NCBI GenBank assembly: GCA_018398815.1
Contig: CM031595.1
Coordinates: 136,396,717-136,460,716 of the forward strand
From: Conus ventricosus
Taxonomy: Eukaryota; Mollusca; Gastropoda; Neogastropoda; Conidae
Reading direction: 5' to 3'
Length of the DNA stretch: 64,000 nt
Made by a program: the position numbers and the translations under genes. The notes below the pieces were generated by a model that was given only the letters and a program-made list of their open reading frames with translations, was not told the origin of the DNA and did no database searches. Shown here one piece after another: positions 48,263-59,760 of this stretch; position 1 is the first letter of the stretch, and each line of letters begins with the position of its first letter.

Positions 48263-48600
48263 GTGCACACGCGCGCATCCGTCCACTATCCTTCAGCTTT
48301 CCTTCCTGATCAATCTGCTGGGCTATACTATACAAGGATTATTACCAAAATAAACGTAAAACCGTTGATTCTCATACTTATGATCCTGGACTGAATGTGT
48401 TTGGATTTTGTTTTGCTGCATTTCTCTATCCCATCCTTCTTTTCATTGTTTTTAGCTTTCCATGTCGTGCTAAATTCTGTATTTTTTCGCCATTCAGCGC
48501 AATTATTTATTGAAAGGAAAAAGTGTTGATTGCCAGCCTCATCTGTTCCTACAAGGCGTATGGTTTATTCCAATTTTTGTTATATCATAAATGAAACATA

Positions 48601-48601
<1 letters not shown>

Positions 48602-48647
<46 letters not shown>

Positions 48648-48704
48648 CTCTCAAAACGTATCATTTATCCCATTTTTGTTGTACTACAAATTACGAAACA
48701 TAAC

Positions 48705-48742
<38 letters not shown>

Positions 48743-48792
48743 CTCTCTCTCTCTCTCTTTCATGCAAACGTACACACACACACACACACACG
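48602..48792 (+). repeat. Duplicated block with (CT)n and (CA)n
   Basis: Two copies of a module, atttntgttnta then aataaatgaaacataac or acgaaacataac followed by (CT)n (48602-48652 and 48704-48760). A CA run ends at 48792. Confidence 0.85.
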
Positions 48793-49356
48793 CCTTTCCT
48801 ATAAGAAGAATAAACTCAAGAAAGAATACTGTGAAAACTGTTTCAAACATTATCTGTCTTCCTCATTTCAGAGTTTGCTCATTGAATTGACGATGAATAT
48901 CAACTGAACCAAACTGCTTTGACTCAGATGCTCACCCCCCCCCCCACACCCCCTCTCCCATCTCCCTTCTGTTCCTACCGTGTCCAAATCAAATCGTTAA
49001 ATATTCTCCCCTTGTCAGCCCCATGAGATTTTTTCAACATGTCATTTTCGTTCCAGACTTGTTTGGACAGTGTTGATATTGTGCATGTTATAGCTGTTGC
49101 TCCACCCTTCCTTCGCTTGGTCGTGTCTGCTTTGCGTCTCATCTACCACCACATTTTTTTTCCATTTTTTTGTTGTTGCTCTGGCATTTATCAATAGCGG
49201 GATTGGTGACATAAAAGGATGATGAATGGGTTTCTCCGCTGTGGTTCTGCCCTGTGCCCCCCATCTTCACCCTCCTTGGAACTAAAGTGTACAAATGAAA
49301 CGAATAAAATAATGTTATTTTGAAACTCGAGTCCTGGTTTCATGTCTTTGCAGTGC

Positions 49357-49357
49357 C

Positions 49358-49409
<52 letters not shown>

Positions 49410-49423
49410 CAGACAGACAGACA

Positions 49424-49471
<48 letters not shown>
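49357..49471 (+). repeat. (GA)n then (CAGA)n microsatellite
   Basis: GA units to about 49405, then ACAG/CAGA tetranucleotides to 49471. Confidence 0.95.
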
Positions 49472-49472
<1 letters not shown>

Positions 49473-49675
49473 GACGAGACGGACGCATATAACAGCAGTG
49501 CGCTTCATTTCTGTTGCTAGCGAGCTACCTTATGAGTTGTTGGATTTTCTCCCCACACTTCGACATCAAAACACCAGCCGCTGAAATGTAGAGGAAGTCA
49601 GATGTTATTGTTGTTGTCGTTGTTTTACATTCAAAGATATACTTCAGAATGTGAATAATGATACCTTCTCATCTG

Positions 49676-49678
<3 letters not shown>

Positions 49679-49734
<56 letters not shown>

Positions 49735-49772
49735 CTCCTCTCTCTCTCTCTCTCTCTCCCTCTCTTTCTCTC
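49679..49772 (+). repeat. (CT)n microsatellite at the 5' edge of a LINE
   Basis: CT units with CCTC interruptions run directly into the first recognisable LINE ORF1 sequence. Confidence 0.9.
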
Positions 49773-49773
49773 A

Positions 49774-51013
49774 GGGGGTACGTACACATTTCCAACAACT
49801 GATGTAATCATTGATGTTCTGAACCAGTATTCGTATGGAAGAAATTGGAGTCACAATGATATTGACCGGGCATTCAGAGTGGGGAATGGAATGACTCAGC
49901 AGACAGACCAAGACCAATAGTTGTGCAGATGCACAGGTGGTCAGATAAACTGAACATTCTGCAAGACCAAGAGCTGAGGGAATCGCTACGTAGAGACAAC
50001 ATCAGGATTTCTGCAGAACTCACCACCAGGCAAAGAGAAATGATAGACTTCTATACCAAACAAGGAAAGAGGGCATATTACTGGAAGGGCAAACTGCAGG
50101 TGGAAGAATATTCTCAAAGGTTGGGCCCAAAAGACTTCCCTGATCTTCGCTATGGGCAAAGAAACCATGATTTTCAACAAGGAAACGGCCAGAATACCAC
50201 GACCCATGGGCTTCGGCTGAGAATCGGAGACACTACAATGACTTCAACAGAGATAGGAATAATAGAAGATCAATGGTGTTTTAAAAAGAACTGAAGAACA
50301 ACGTGTAGTGCCTGGACACATGAGTTACAGCCAAGCAGTCAAAAACGGTCGAACAACGTATAATGTTTCCAAGAACAAAGAAAGAACATTGAGAAACTCT
50401 TCGAGCTCGAAAAGACTCCCAATGAATGAGTATCTCTCTTATGAAAGGCATGATAATCAGAGTTCTCCTTTTCATCAGCACGCTTCAGGAGCGGAACACC
50501 GAAGAATCGTCACAATGGGAAGGAAAAAACAGTTTCATTCAAGACAGGCAGTTTCGTCTGATGATGAAAAAAGTGGAAAAAATAGAAACATGGGACAATG
50601 CTACTACAGCAAATATTGCAAACAAAACAAAATACGATATGGATGGAAGACATACTACAAGTGAAACAAGGATTCCAGTTAGAAACAACAAACAAGGACG
50701 AGATGAAAGGAAGCAGCCTTCCTGTAATGATCAGCAAACAGACACTGTGATGGTTGCAAACCTGTCCTTCAACTGCGATGAAGATTATGATCCAGAGGAA
50801 GAGCAGCGTGGTCTGGCTGCTGCTGATATATTACAGAACTACAGGACAACACCTCAGTGTGCGGATGATAACCAGGAGTCAGCCCTGAAGGGACAAGAGG
50901 CAGGACTGCCAGATGAAGACAGTGACATCTCAAAGGAGGAAACGAAGCAGCAGAAACCATGGGACCAGATGTCCAGGCTGACATTCCGTCCAGTCGGTCA
51001 GTTCCAGATTTAA
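49774..51013 (+). pseudogene. LINE ORF1-like RNA-binding protein, frameshifted
   Basis: The first frame gives a region ending DIDRAFRVG (like the RxxRxG block of L1 ORF1), and the next frame gives PIVVQMHRWSDKLNILQD, RRDNIRISAELT and GKRAYYWKGKLQVEE. That is the order seen in the RNA-binding part of L1-type ORF1p. A frame change falls near 49895. Downstream there are a hydrophilic Ser/Arg/Lys-rich part (50320-50660) and an acidic part (DEDYDPEEEQ, about 50775-50805) in further frames. This region may package LINE RNA in intact relatives. No intact product is encoded. Confidence 0.65.
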
Positions 51014-51474
51014 CTGGGAATGATTTCGGCATGTGTGACAGCGGAGCTGGAGATCAACCTCTGCAGACCGCCGCTGAAGGTCGGATCGAGGCGGGGGGCA
51101 AAGATTCCTCTAGGAATGGTACAGGAAGACTTTCTCGTCCTACCACACGAGCAAATGCAAAGGAGCGGAAGTTAGTCGGGGTGGTAACACGAACGGAAGT
51201 ACCAACCAACGATCATTAGCCAAGGCAGCCAGGTAGCATCAGGAGGCTTTTAAAGAGGATCAGGTCTGGTTGCAGTGACAAACGCACAGAGAGACAGGCT
51301 CCCTCTCCTGAATGTCAGTTAAAAGACAAATGACAAGTAGGCCGGGCGTCATGCTATCCAAGTGGGTACATGAAAGGGGCACGGGTACAATAGGTACTTT
51401 TTCTAAACAGGAAAAATGCCCGGAAAACAGCTATTTGTGTAACAGTTCAAATGTGTTGTCTGGTCAAAACATGT

Positions 51475-52320
51475 CTAGATCCGTCAGCTTTTTGAATTAT
51501 AACGTGCGTGGATTGTATGAAAAGTTACATGATCCAGAATTTATTAACTGTGACTACCCACGATTTCATTACGTTTACCGAAACTTTTATTTCAGAAGAT
51601 TTTGATTCAATTGTTTTTTCAGATTATGATTCTTTTATTTCCAAAGCTCAGAAACTGTCAAAGCAGGGGAGATATTCTGGAGGAATTTTGATTTGTGTCA
51701 AAAAGTGTTTTTCTAAATTCATTTCCCAAATACAAGTTAAAAATGATGATGTAGTTGTGCTAAAAATATCAAAAGAGCTATTTGGTTGTGATTATGATGT
51801 TATGTTCATTTCAACCTATATTCGACCATATGATTCCAGTTACTGGAGAAGCAATGTTGATGGATATGGTATAGAAGTACTTGATGAATGTATTATGTAT
51901 TTGTATGAGAAATTCGACGATTTTCTTATTCTGTTATGTGGGGATTTAAATGCTCGCACCGAAGATAGAAATTTTGATTACATTGACGACATTTTTTAGC
52001 AGACTGTCAGCAGTGCTGCAACCGACATAAATACTTTTGCCAGAAAGTCTGATGATATGGAAATGAATCTCTTTGGGACTCAGCTAGTTGAATTGTGCAA
52101 AATTGCAGACTGTTTTATTGTAAACGGTACCTCAAAATGGAATTGTGACTCTGGCTGTACTTACGTGTCAGAAAAAGGGTCAAGCGTTATAGATTACTTT
52201 TTGATGTCATGTAATTTTCCCTCTCATCTCTCAGACATACGATTAATTGTAAAAGAGTTGATCAACTCAGATCACCTACCCGTACAACTAACATTGTACA
52301 CGAAGGTCATGAATGAGGAA
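51475..52320 (+). pseudogene. LINE AP-type endonuclease domain, disrupted
   Basis: Endonuclease/exonuclease/phosphatase motifs occur in order: SFLNYNVRGL (about 51490-51520), FTETF (51568-51584, next frame), STYIRP, LLCGDLNAR (51934-51960), then after a stop at 51999, GSSVIDYFLM (52178-52209) and SDHLPV (52269-52286). In live elements this domain nicks target DNA to prime reverse transcription. One frame change near 51545 and one in-frame stop disrupt it. Confidence 0.85.
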
Positions 52321-52860
52321 ACTATGCAGAATGCTAATTGTCTAAAAGACAGTGGTAGAGAAAAAATAGTGTGGAATGTGGACAACGAAAATGAATATAA
52401 AGATTGTCTTAAAGATTACGAAGGTATAACTATGTTAAACGAAGCAATGGAACTGATTGATGAAGATGTTGATTCAGCAATGGATTTGTTTACTCAATAT
52501 CTGCTTAGAGCTGGTAAGTGTATGCAGAAAACAGTGTCTACTAAGAAGCAATCTCAGAGATCTGAATGGTTTGATGAGGAGTGCGAAAAGGTTAAACAGG
52601 AATGTACAAGACGCTTACGAGTACTCCGAAAGTTCAAACGGATGGGAAATGTAAATGCCATGACGGAAAATTGACGTTACAGACAAAATTAAGGATATCT
52701 AACAAAAATGTATATGTAAAGACATGAGATTGTCCTATGCTGAAAGCAGAAAAATATACAGAAACTACTGACATGTAAAAAACGAGGTTACCGTAGGCAA
52801 ACGGCTGAAAAACTAAGTTAACGTAAAAAATTCAGCTTTATTCTGAACCGTCTCAAATGT

Positions 52861-54255
52861 TTGGGACTGAGTAATGAAATGAGAATGAGTGGTACTATAA
52901 CAACACAGAATTGGTTTGAACATTTTCAGAAAACGTTTTCTTTAAAGGAAAGTTATACAGTGAACCAAACTTATCCCCCAACAGATATAAAAGAGGGACA
53001 GGAGCATCCTCTGAATCGGGTCATTACGCACCACGAAGTAGAAAAAGCACTGAAGAAAATTAAATGTGGAAAAGCAAGTGGCACAGATGGTATTATTGGA
53101 GAAATGCTAAAAACAGCGGTCAAACTATTGTTAACTTTCTCACTGTGTTATTTAACAAAAGTTTTGATAATGGCGTGTATCCACATGAATGGTCGAAAGC
53201 CATTGTAGTGCCTATTTTCAAAAAGGGGAATATAGACGACCCTGATAATTATAGAGGTGTATCTTTGATTAATGTCACTTGCAAATGCTTTACTTCAATT
53301 CTGAACCAGAGACTGTATTCGTGACTAAGGAAAATAATATAATTGTTGAAAATCAACTGGTTTTAGAAACAAATATTTAACGGTTGATCAAATATTCAAT
53401 TTATACACTATTGTCCAGAGATGTTTATGTTCAAAAGGTCGAAAACTTTATGTTGCCTTTGTGGATTTCAGAAAAGCATTTGATTCAGTTCACCATGACA
53501 AATTACTACAAACCCTGTATAATGAAGGGATACAGGGGAAATTTTTATGTTGCCTGAAGTCCATGTATGATTCTCTCATTTCATGTGTACGATGCAATGG
53601 AGATTTTTCGGAGTTTTTTTTTTATTGCCCTGTTGGTGTAAGACAAGGATGTGGACTGAGTCCAACACTGTTTTCACTCTTCATTAACCAACTGGCCAAC
53701 CACATTAATGATACGGGGGTCCATGGAGTGCAACTGCTTCCTAGTTTTATTGAGATCTTCATTTTGCTCTTTGCCGATGATGTAGCTTTAATTTCTACTA
53801 CACCAGGTGGTCTACAAGCACAACTAAACTCATTGAAAACATGTTGTTGTAGGTTAAGATTAGATGTTAACAAATCTAAGACTAAAGTCATGGTGTTCAG
53901 GAAGGGAGCTATTTAGGCAGACGAGAAAAATGGTATTATGATGGTGAAGAAATCGAGACAGTCAACAGCTACTGTTACTTGGTTTCACATTACTACCATG
54001 CTTAGTATGAATCTTGGAATAGAGCACATGGTAACAAAGGCAAAGAAAGCACTTTATCTTCTGTGCCGTGCGTTTAACAATTGCAAAGAAATGTCTCGGA
54101 AGTATTCTTCAAAATCTTTGATTCCAAAATCCAGCCAATTTTACTGTACTCAGCTGAAATATGGGGTCTGCAACGTTTAGAGCACATTGAAAAAGTACAC
54201 TTATTAGCCTGCAAAAGATTCCTTGGCGTTCCACTTAAAACACCTAATAAACTTG
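52861..54255 (+). pseudogene. LINE reverse transcriptase, disrupted
   Basis: Motifs in order: GKASGTDGIIGEMLK (53070-53114), VVPIFKKGN then DDPDNYRGVSL (53208-53270), FVDFRKAFDSVHH (53458-53496), GVRQGCGLSPTLFS (53635-53676), LLFADDVALIS with the catalytic FADD (53767-53799), LDVNKSKTKVMVF (53863-53901) and, in another frame, LLYSAEIWG and LACKRFLGV (54140-54233). Stops or frame changes occur near 53130, 53325 and 53916 and beyond. It copied LINE RNA at the target site when intact. Confidence 0.88.
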
Positions 54256-54829
54256 TGTCACGGACAAAAATAGAAAAACCGAATTCGTGGTCAGTCGCCA
54301 GCCAGTTCAATCGGACATAAGTCCAAACGCAAACATTTCTGGTTCCAAGCAGACGACTTAAGGTGTCGCGTCAGCCAATTAGGCACAGCGGAGAGGCTCC
54401 AAGGAGACAGCACTGTCCGGCAGACAGACTAAGTGGTTTGACCGACGTCTCGATAGGTCTGGCCAGAGGGGTCTCGGCGCCTGGGTCAGACTGATCCGTT
54501 AATTTGCAGGACCAGCGCCCACAAGTTAAGTCGGACGTCGCAGGTTGAAGTAGGAAGGGGAAGGTATTGTGTGGTGGAGGTAAAATTAAGCTAATTAATT
54601 AAATGACCCATTGACCACCACAGAGAGCAAGGCTGGTAGATGTGACTTTGACGATTTGAACGTCCAATGGTACTCACCCTTTTGATAGATCGGAACGGGA
54701 TAAGAAAGATGGGAGAGTGAGAGAACGGGGAGGAGAACGAAAAATAGAGAGAGAGGGAGAGGTGCTGGAGTAGGCTCTGACGAGAGAAGAGCAGAGAGAT
54801 GAGAGGAGTGAACAGATAAGATAATGTTG
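54256..54829. other. Junction between two LINEs, nothing recognised
   Basis: Unique sequence, partly GAGA-rich (54715-54760), with ttaattaattaaa at 54591-54604. It may hold the remnants of either LINE's tail or host DNA. Confidence 0.4.
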
Positions 54830-55035
54830 CTTATAGCCCAGCCGACCGCAAAGGGCACATCAGGGCTGTCACCACGTTAAAATCAACTCACCAGTCATTA
54901 AAAAAAAACAACCAACTTTCACACATCTCGTTAAATGACCTCGTCTACAAACCACCAGAAACTTTGTTAAAAATCTTTCTGCCATAAAATCTTAAATCAG
55001 ATGAAAAATGTTAATCTCTCTCAAAAACTCAAGGA

Positions 55036-56068
55036 TCACGTCAGCGGGACATCCCTGAACAGGATCTTCATGGACTCCGCTGTAAAATGTTTGTGTCTCA
55101 CATCGTGCAAGTCCCAACACTCTAAAAGAACATGTTTCACTGTGAGTGGCGCATGACATGGAATGCACCACGGAGCTTCTTCATTCTTTAAAAGGTAAGA
55201 ATGGGTAAAATACGAATGGCCGGTGTGCAACCGGCACAGAACCGTTTCCTCTTTACGACCCCCGACGTAGATGGGAGGAACTCCTTAAGGTTTGGACGGA
55301 TCTGAAAGAGTTTGTTATTCGTCTGTGTGTTCCAATCCTCCTGCCAGAGGTCTCTCACATAATCGTTAATTTTGGGTTTCACATCTGAGCAGGGATTAAA
55401 TGTGGACAGTTTTTCTCTTGTGGCGTTCTTGGCTAAACGATCAACCATTTCGTTCCCGCCGATGCCAACATGACCAGGAACCCAAGCAAGAGTAATGTTG
55501 TAACCGTCCGCCTTCAACTTGCTAAAAAGTTCAAAAAAAATTAAAAGTTCTGGATGCTGAAGGTTGCGGCCAGCTATGGCCTCCAAAGCTGACAGCGAGT
55601 CCGACAGAACCAGAAAATCCCTCTTCGAAGAATGTGAAATTATCTTCAAAGCCAGTACCAAGCAGTAAGTTCAGCAGAATAGACAGAAGCATCGGAATGG
55701 ATATGTTCCAACAGTATCTGAGAAGTAGCCCCAGGGCAGTAGGCTGCACAGGCCACTCCATCTTCAGACTTGGAACCGTCAGTGAAAACTTTTTGATAGG
55801 ATGGGAATTTCGAACAGAGCTCAGCATACAACGCCTTGTACGCCAGAGAGCTGGTAGACTCTTTACAAAAAGCTGCAAGATCGAAACGAATCTCTGGTGT
55901 GAAAAAGGTCCACGGAGGTTGATCCGAAACTTGGAAAAAATCCGACACAACTCCTAGGTCTAGACCTGCATTCCGCACGTGAGGCTGCATACGAAGACCA
56001 AAACGGCGGAATACAGTTAGGGTTGGTTTCGAATTTGTTTTGAAACTGAGGGTCAAAGACACAGTCAT
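55036..56068 (-). pseudogene. LINE RNase H domain and C-terminus, frameshifted
   Basis: All four catalytic acidic positions of RNase HI can be seen in order: FTDGSK (D at residue 97 of the upstream frame), YSAELTA (E), then in the next frame LSDSLSALEAI (D) and GGNEMVDRLAK (D), with AWVPGHVG before the last. A frameshift falls near 55650 between E and the second D. Beyond, KLFQIRPNLKEFL and a HTGHSYFTHSYLL then CIPCHAPLTVKHVLLEC segment form the family's C-terminal zinc-finger-like region. The segment SALEAIAGRNLQHPELL is the source sequence of the 52-bp array at 30.2 kb. Confidence 0.88.
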
Positions 56069-57566
56069 AGGCGGGATTCTGCGGTTCTGAGAACAGTCGG
56101 ATATAATAATTTAAAGACAGTTTCAGCCTGCGGTTGGACAGTGAAGGTTCACCCACCTCTGCGTACAGGCTGTACACAGGGTGGTGCGGAACGCTCCAAG
56201 ACAGAGACGAAGCCCTTGATGGTGGATAGGTCCAAGAGTTTGAGGTAAGACGATCTTGCGGAGCCGTACACAGCACAGCCGTAGTCCAGTTTGGAACGGA
56301 CCAGGCTCTGTAGAGGTGCAGCAAAGTTTTCTTATCAGCGCCCCAGTCGATGTGCGCTACGACCCGCAGAATATTCAGTGCTTTCTGGCAAGAAGTTTTG
56401 AGGTTTTTGATGTGGCTGAGAAAGTTGAGTTTTTGGTCAAAAATAACTCCCAGGAATTTGGCTTCTTTTACAACTGGAATGGTGGACTTGTCCAGACGAA
56501 TTTCATGATCAGTAAAGAATCGACGAAAATTGTGGAAATGAATTGACTGAGTTTTGGTACGGGAGAACGTAAACCCGCTTTCCTCAGCCCACTGTTGGAT
56601 TCTGTTGACACAAAGTTGGAGTCGACGCTGTACGCTGGCGTAAGAAGCTCCAACTGCATACAGCATGAAGTCGTCAACAAACAGAGAGGACTCAGTGCCA
56701 TGGCTTACCGATTGGACAATGTCATTTATTTTAATACTGAAAAGGGCTGGAGAAAGGATGCTCCCCTGAGGAACACCCAACTCCTGCCCATGGATGTCAG
56801 AGAGTGTGGTGCCAACACGCACCTGGAACTGTCGATCGGCTAAAAAGTTCTGAATGAACAGAGGCAGGTGACCCCGAAAACCAAGTCTGTGCAGGTCCAT
56901 GAGGATTCCTGCTTTCCACGTGGTGTCGTACGCCTTTTCGAGGTCGAAAAAGATAGCAACCACATGCTGCTTGTTAACAAAGGCGTTGCGGATGGTGGTT
57001 TCCAGACGGATTAGATGGTCAACCGTCGAGTGGTACTTCCGGAAACCGCACTGTTCACTGGCCAAAAGACCATCGGTTTCCAGCTTCCACATCAGACGGG
57101 AGTTGACCATCTTTTCCATCAGCTTACAGAGGCAGCTGGTCAGAGCGATTGGGCGATAGTTGGAAGGGTTGGTAAGGTCCTTTCCAGGCTTTGGAATGGG
57201 AATGATCAGGGCTTTCCGGCAGGAGGGCGGAAAGGACCCTGTGGTCCAGATATAGTTATAAACTTGGAGAAGAGTCTGGAGACAGCTTTCTGGAAAATGT
57301 TTCACAACCTGATAATGAATGTCATCCAGACCAGGGGCAGAATCAGTGCAGGTTTGTAAAGCTAATTTGAGTTCAACGATTGAAAAAGGAAGATTATAGG
57401 TTTCAGAGTTGTCTGATGTGAAATTGTATGAAGATTTCTCTCTAATTTCTTTGTTTCTTAAAAAGACTGCAGATTTATTTGAAGATGAGGAGTTCTGTTG
57501 GATGGTGGAGGCCAACAGATTGGCAACAGCTTGTTTGTCAGTGATCAGAGCATCGGCAAGTTTCAA
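55863..57566 (-). CDS. LINE reverse transcriptase ORF fragment
   Basis: A 567-codon open frame without native boundaries. Motifs: PIPKPGKDLTNPSNYRPI (residues 123-140), FRKYHSTVDHL, FFDLEKAYD (206-214), GVPQGSILSPALF (264-276), LFVDDFMLY (catalytic FVDD, 295-303) and FLGVIFDQKLNF. The F-V-D-D box differs from the common YADD but keeps both aspartates. The last 80 residues or so show a frame change, since the downstream RNase H is in another frame. Part of the - strand LINE. Confidence 0.9.
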   Translation of the reverse strand: MKLADALITDKQAVANLLASTIQQNSSSSNKSAVFLRNKEIREKSSYNFTSDNSETYNLPFSIVELKLALQTCTDSAPGLDDIHYQVVKHFPESCLQTLLQVYNYIWTTGSFPPSCRKALIIPIPKPGKDLTNPSNYRPIALTSCLCKLMEKMVNSRLMWKLETDGLLASEQCGFRKYHSTVDHLIRLETTIRNAFVNKQHVVAIFFDLEKAYDTTWKAGILMDLHRLGFRGHLPLFIQNFLADRQFQVRVGTTLSDIHGQELGVPQGSILSPALFSIKINDIVQSVSHGTESSLFVDDFMLYAVGASYASVQRRLQLCVNRIQQWAEESGFTFSRTKTQSIHFHNFRRFFTDHEIRLDKSTIPVVKEAKFLGVIFDQKLNFLSHIKNLKTSCQKALNILRVVAHIDWGADKKTLLHLYRAWSVPNWTTAVLCTAPQDRLTSNSWTYPPSRASSLSWSVPHHPVYSLYAEVGEPSLSNRRLKLSLNYYIRLFSEPQNPAYDCVFDPQFQNKFETNPNCIPPFWSSYAASRAECRSRPRSCVGFFPSFGSTSVDLFHTRDSFRSCSFL

Positions 57567-57649
57567 GTGATGAATGGAGGGGTTGGTGTTCTTCCCTTTG
57601 ATTTTTCTAATGATGTTCCAAACTTTTTTCTTAGAAGTTTTCGATGTCA

Positions 57650-58669
57650 GCCTGGAGCAGAAGCTTCTCCAGGACCGACGTTTACTGATTTTAAAAGTGT
57701 ATCTCGATTTAGCACGGAGTTTCTGATGGCTCGAGCGTTGGGACCCGAAGGTCGTTGGTATACCCGACGCTGAGCCCGTTTGCGAACTTTGGAAATTTGT
57801 TGGCAGTCTGAATCGAACCAGGGTGTTTTTGGCATTTGAAGTTTATCGGAAGACACTGGAATACAGGCTTTAGCACATTTGATTACAGTGTTAGTCAAGA
57901 TTCTGCTGGGTCTGGACTCTGAAAAAAATCAGTGTCCTGGAATTCTTTTGAAATAGTGGTTGCAAATAGATCCCAGTTTGCTTTCTTATAATTGAGATGT
58001 TGAGAGACAGAGGCGGTTTCAGTTGATATGGCTGTAAAAGAACAGGAAAATGGTCACTTCCGTGCAGATCGTCATGACAGACCACTCATAGTCCAGGACC
58101 AGCGAGGGGTCACAAACCGACAAATCTAAACACGAAAGTGAACCAGTGGAAGAGTGGAGGTAAGTTGCAGATCCGTCGTTCAGACAAACAAATCCAAATC
58201 CGAAAGGACATCCTCAATTAGCAGACCTCTGGATGACGTACTGTCACTACCCCAAAGAGGATTGTGACCGTTAAAGTCACCCAACAGCAAAAAAGGTGGA
58301 GGAAGTTCTATCAGACTGACAAGGTCCTGACGACAAACCGGGACAGAAGGTGGGAGATAAAGGGAACAGATTGTCAGTCTTGTGGAGAGTGACTCTCGCA
58401 GCTACAGCCTGAAGGGAGGTAGACAAAGTGACAGGACTATACAACAAGTTTGTGTAGGAGAAGGGCAACACCGCCCGACAGTCCCAACGTGGATGGTTGT
58501 GCAGGTTTCGAAAGAATATTAAAGCCAGAAAGAGTAAAGGTCTTCTGACTTTGAATTTGGGTTTCCTGAGAGCCACGACGGAAGGTTTTAGAGATTGACA
58601 CAGAAGCTGCAGCTCCTCGAAGTTGGAATTTAGTCCACGGATATTCCAATGGAATATTGTACTATCCAT
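57650..58669 (-). pseudogene. LINE endonuclease domain, frameshifted
   Basis: IFHWNIRGLNSNFEELQLL (start of the AP-endonuclease fold) opens at 58660. The frame is then lost (KPSVVALRKPKF where live elements have the catalytic ET) and continues in others: LSGGVALLLH, a GDFNGHNPLWG-like stretch on the - strand near 58240-58275, and the DLHGSDHFPVLL motif (58076-58040). The end, TPWFDSDCQQISKVRK (57828-57780), is the linker to RT. Confidence 0.8.
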
Positions 58670-58841
58670 GGTGCAGAGGGTGAAAAGGAGAGAGATCAGG
58701 TCATCTCCTCATCAACGTCTGCCTCCAATGGAGCGAATTTGTTATTCAGCTTCACTGGAGTGTGTTGGTCTACAGACCTGCTGGCAGACTTGCCAACAGG
58801 CGAAGAAGGTCTGGATTTGGGAGATGGTGGAGATTTCTTCC

Positions 58842-59693
58842 TCATCTCCACCATCTCCACACTGGGTTGAACTTCCTTGCCAGCACGGGCACTGGACAGA
58901 GGAGTTTGGGTAGGGGTGCTGGTTTTTTAATCTGCCCAGCAGCAGATGTTGTAGACTGCTGGGCAGTCTGAAGGGTGGCGGATTTTTTGCCTCCACCAGG
59001 GGCATTCATTTTCGGTTGGAAGATGGTGGACCTGCTACCACCAGAACTGACAGATCTTACTTGCAATGTCTTCGAAAACATGAATTCATCAGTCTGGCAG
59101 CAGACTGACCGAGTAGGGACTGTGGGAACTTTCTTTACAGCCGAAGCATAGAAGAAGCTGTCAGCGTCTGACTGCCCACAACCTGTTTCCGGCTTCAAAA
59201 AACGAGATCTTCTTTTCCGTTTTGACGCGTTGTATAGCAGATTCTTGAATCCAAAGAGGACAATTTCGTGAAGAGGAGGATGGTCGCCACCGCAGTTAGC
59301 ACAATATGCCGGATCATGACACGGCCCATCATGGGTTGCCTTGCAGCAAATACCACACACCTCCTGCCCAGAACAGCGGTCCCTGACATGGCCAAACCTC
59401 TGGCACCTGAAGCACCTCAACGGGGACGGCACATACAGCTGAACACGAACAATCAGGTAGCCTACTTTGATGACCGGAGGCAGCACAGGGTTGCAGAATG
59501 TCAGAAAGAGGGTGTTGGTGGCCACTCTTTCTGCACCCTTCTTTACTGTCACCCTGCACACCTCCGTCACACCCTGGGACGCCAGCTCCGATTTGATCTC
59601 TGCCTCTGAGACACCAGATAAATCCCGGCAGCGAATCACGCCTTTCGATGAATTTAATTGTTTGTGGGGAGTCACCTTGATCTCCCTGTCCAC
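58842..59693 (-). pseudogene. LINE ORF1 with CCHC zinc knuckles
   Basis: About 283 codons are open. An RRM-like part (VIRCRDLSG, VTEVCRVTVKKG) is followed by CFRCQRFGHVRDRC (CX2CX4HX4C) and two overlapping Cys/His knuckles, CGICCKATHDGPC and CANCGGDHPPLH. A basic linker and a Ser/Thr/Gln-rich end follow. Such proteins bind LINE RNA. The upstream frame reaches a stop near 59740 without ATG, while an ATG in another frame (about 59760) starts MARFLFKV, so the 5' end is probably frameshifted. Confidence 0.85.
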
Positions 59694-59760
59694 TAGTTTT
59701 GTTGCCTTCAGCAGCTGTTCAGATTGTTTTGTGATTTACTTTGAATAAGAAACGAGCCAT

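Larger units (their letters stand above)
41166..49773 (+). other. Pax2/5/8 3'UTR and downstream non-coding region
   Basis: No gene is supported. Open frames at 43073-43579 (-) and 43498-43911 (+) lack any recognisable domain and overlap each other. Listed separately are microsatellites and three short minisatellites. A C/T-interrupted C-rich run lies at 46212-46245 and a G-rich run at 44827-44860. 43000-44800, 45050-46200 and 47000-48080 look unique. Confidence 0.6.
49774..54255 (+). mobile_element. Non-LTR retrotransposon (LINE), decayed, + strand
   Basis: In order along the + strand lie an ORF1-type RNA-binding protein, an apurinic-like endonuclease and a reverse transcriptase, each broken by frameshifts or stops. 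The 5' end stops at a (CT)n tract and the 3' end breaks off after LKTPNKLV (54234-54258), where related elements continue for a few hundred more residues, so both ends are probably incomplete. The presence of AP-type endonuclease and absence of RNase H fit several LINE clades, and I cannot place it further. The ORF1 resembles the L1-type ORF1 C-terminal fold. Confidence 0.85.
54830..59760 (-). mobile_element. I/Nimb-like LINE with RNase H, decayed, - strand
   Basis: Read on the - strand the order is ORF1 with zinc knuckles (59693-58842), endonuclease (58669-57650), reverse transcriptase (57566-55863), RNase H (56068-55188, other frame), a C-terminal Cys/His segment (55230-55036) and a 3' tail ending near 54830 with ctgggctata. 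RNase H following RT is typical of the I superfamily. Two more copies of the same family are in this window (17.2 kb and 29.3-31.6 kb). A 5'UTR may extend toward 60.5 kb. Frameshifts in every ORF make it inactive, but it is the best-preserved copy here. Confidence 0.88.
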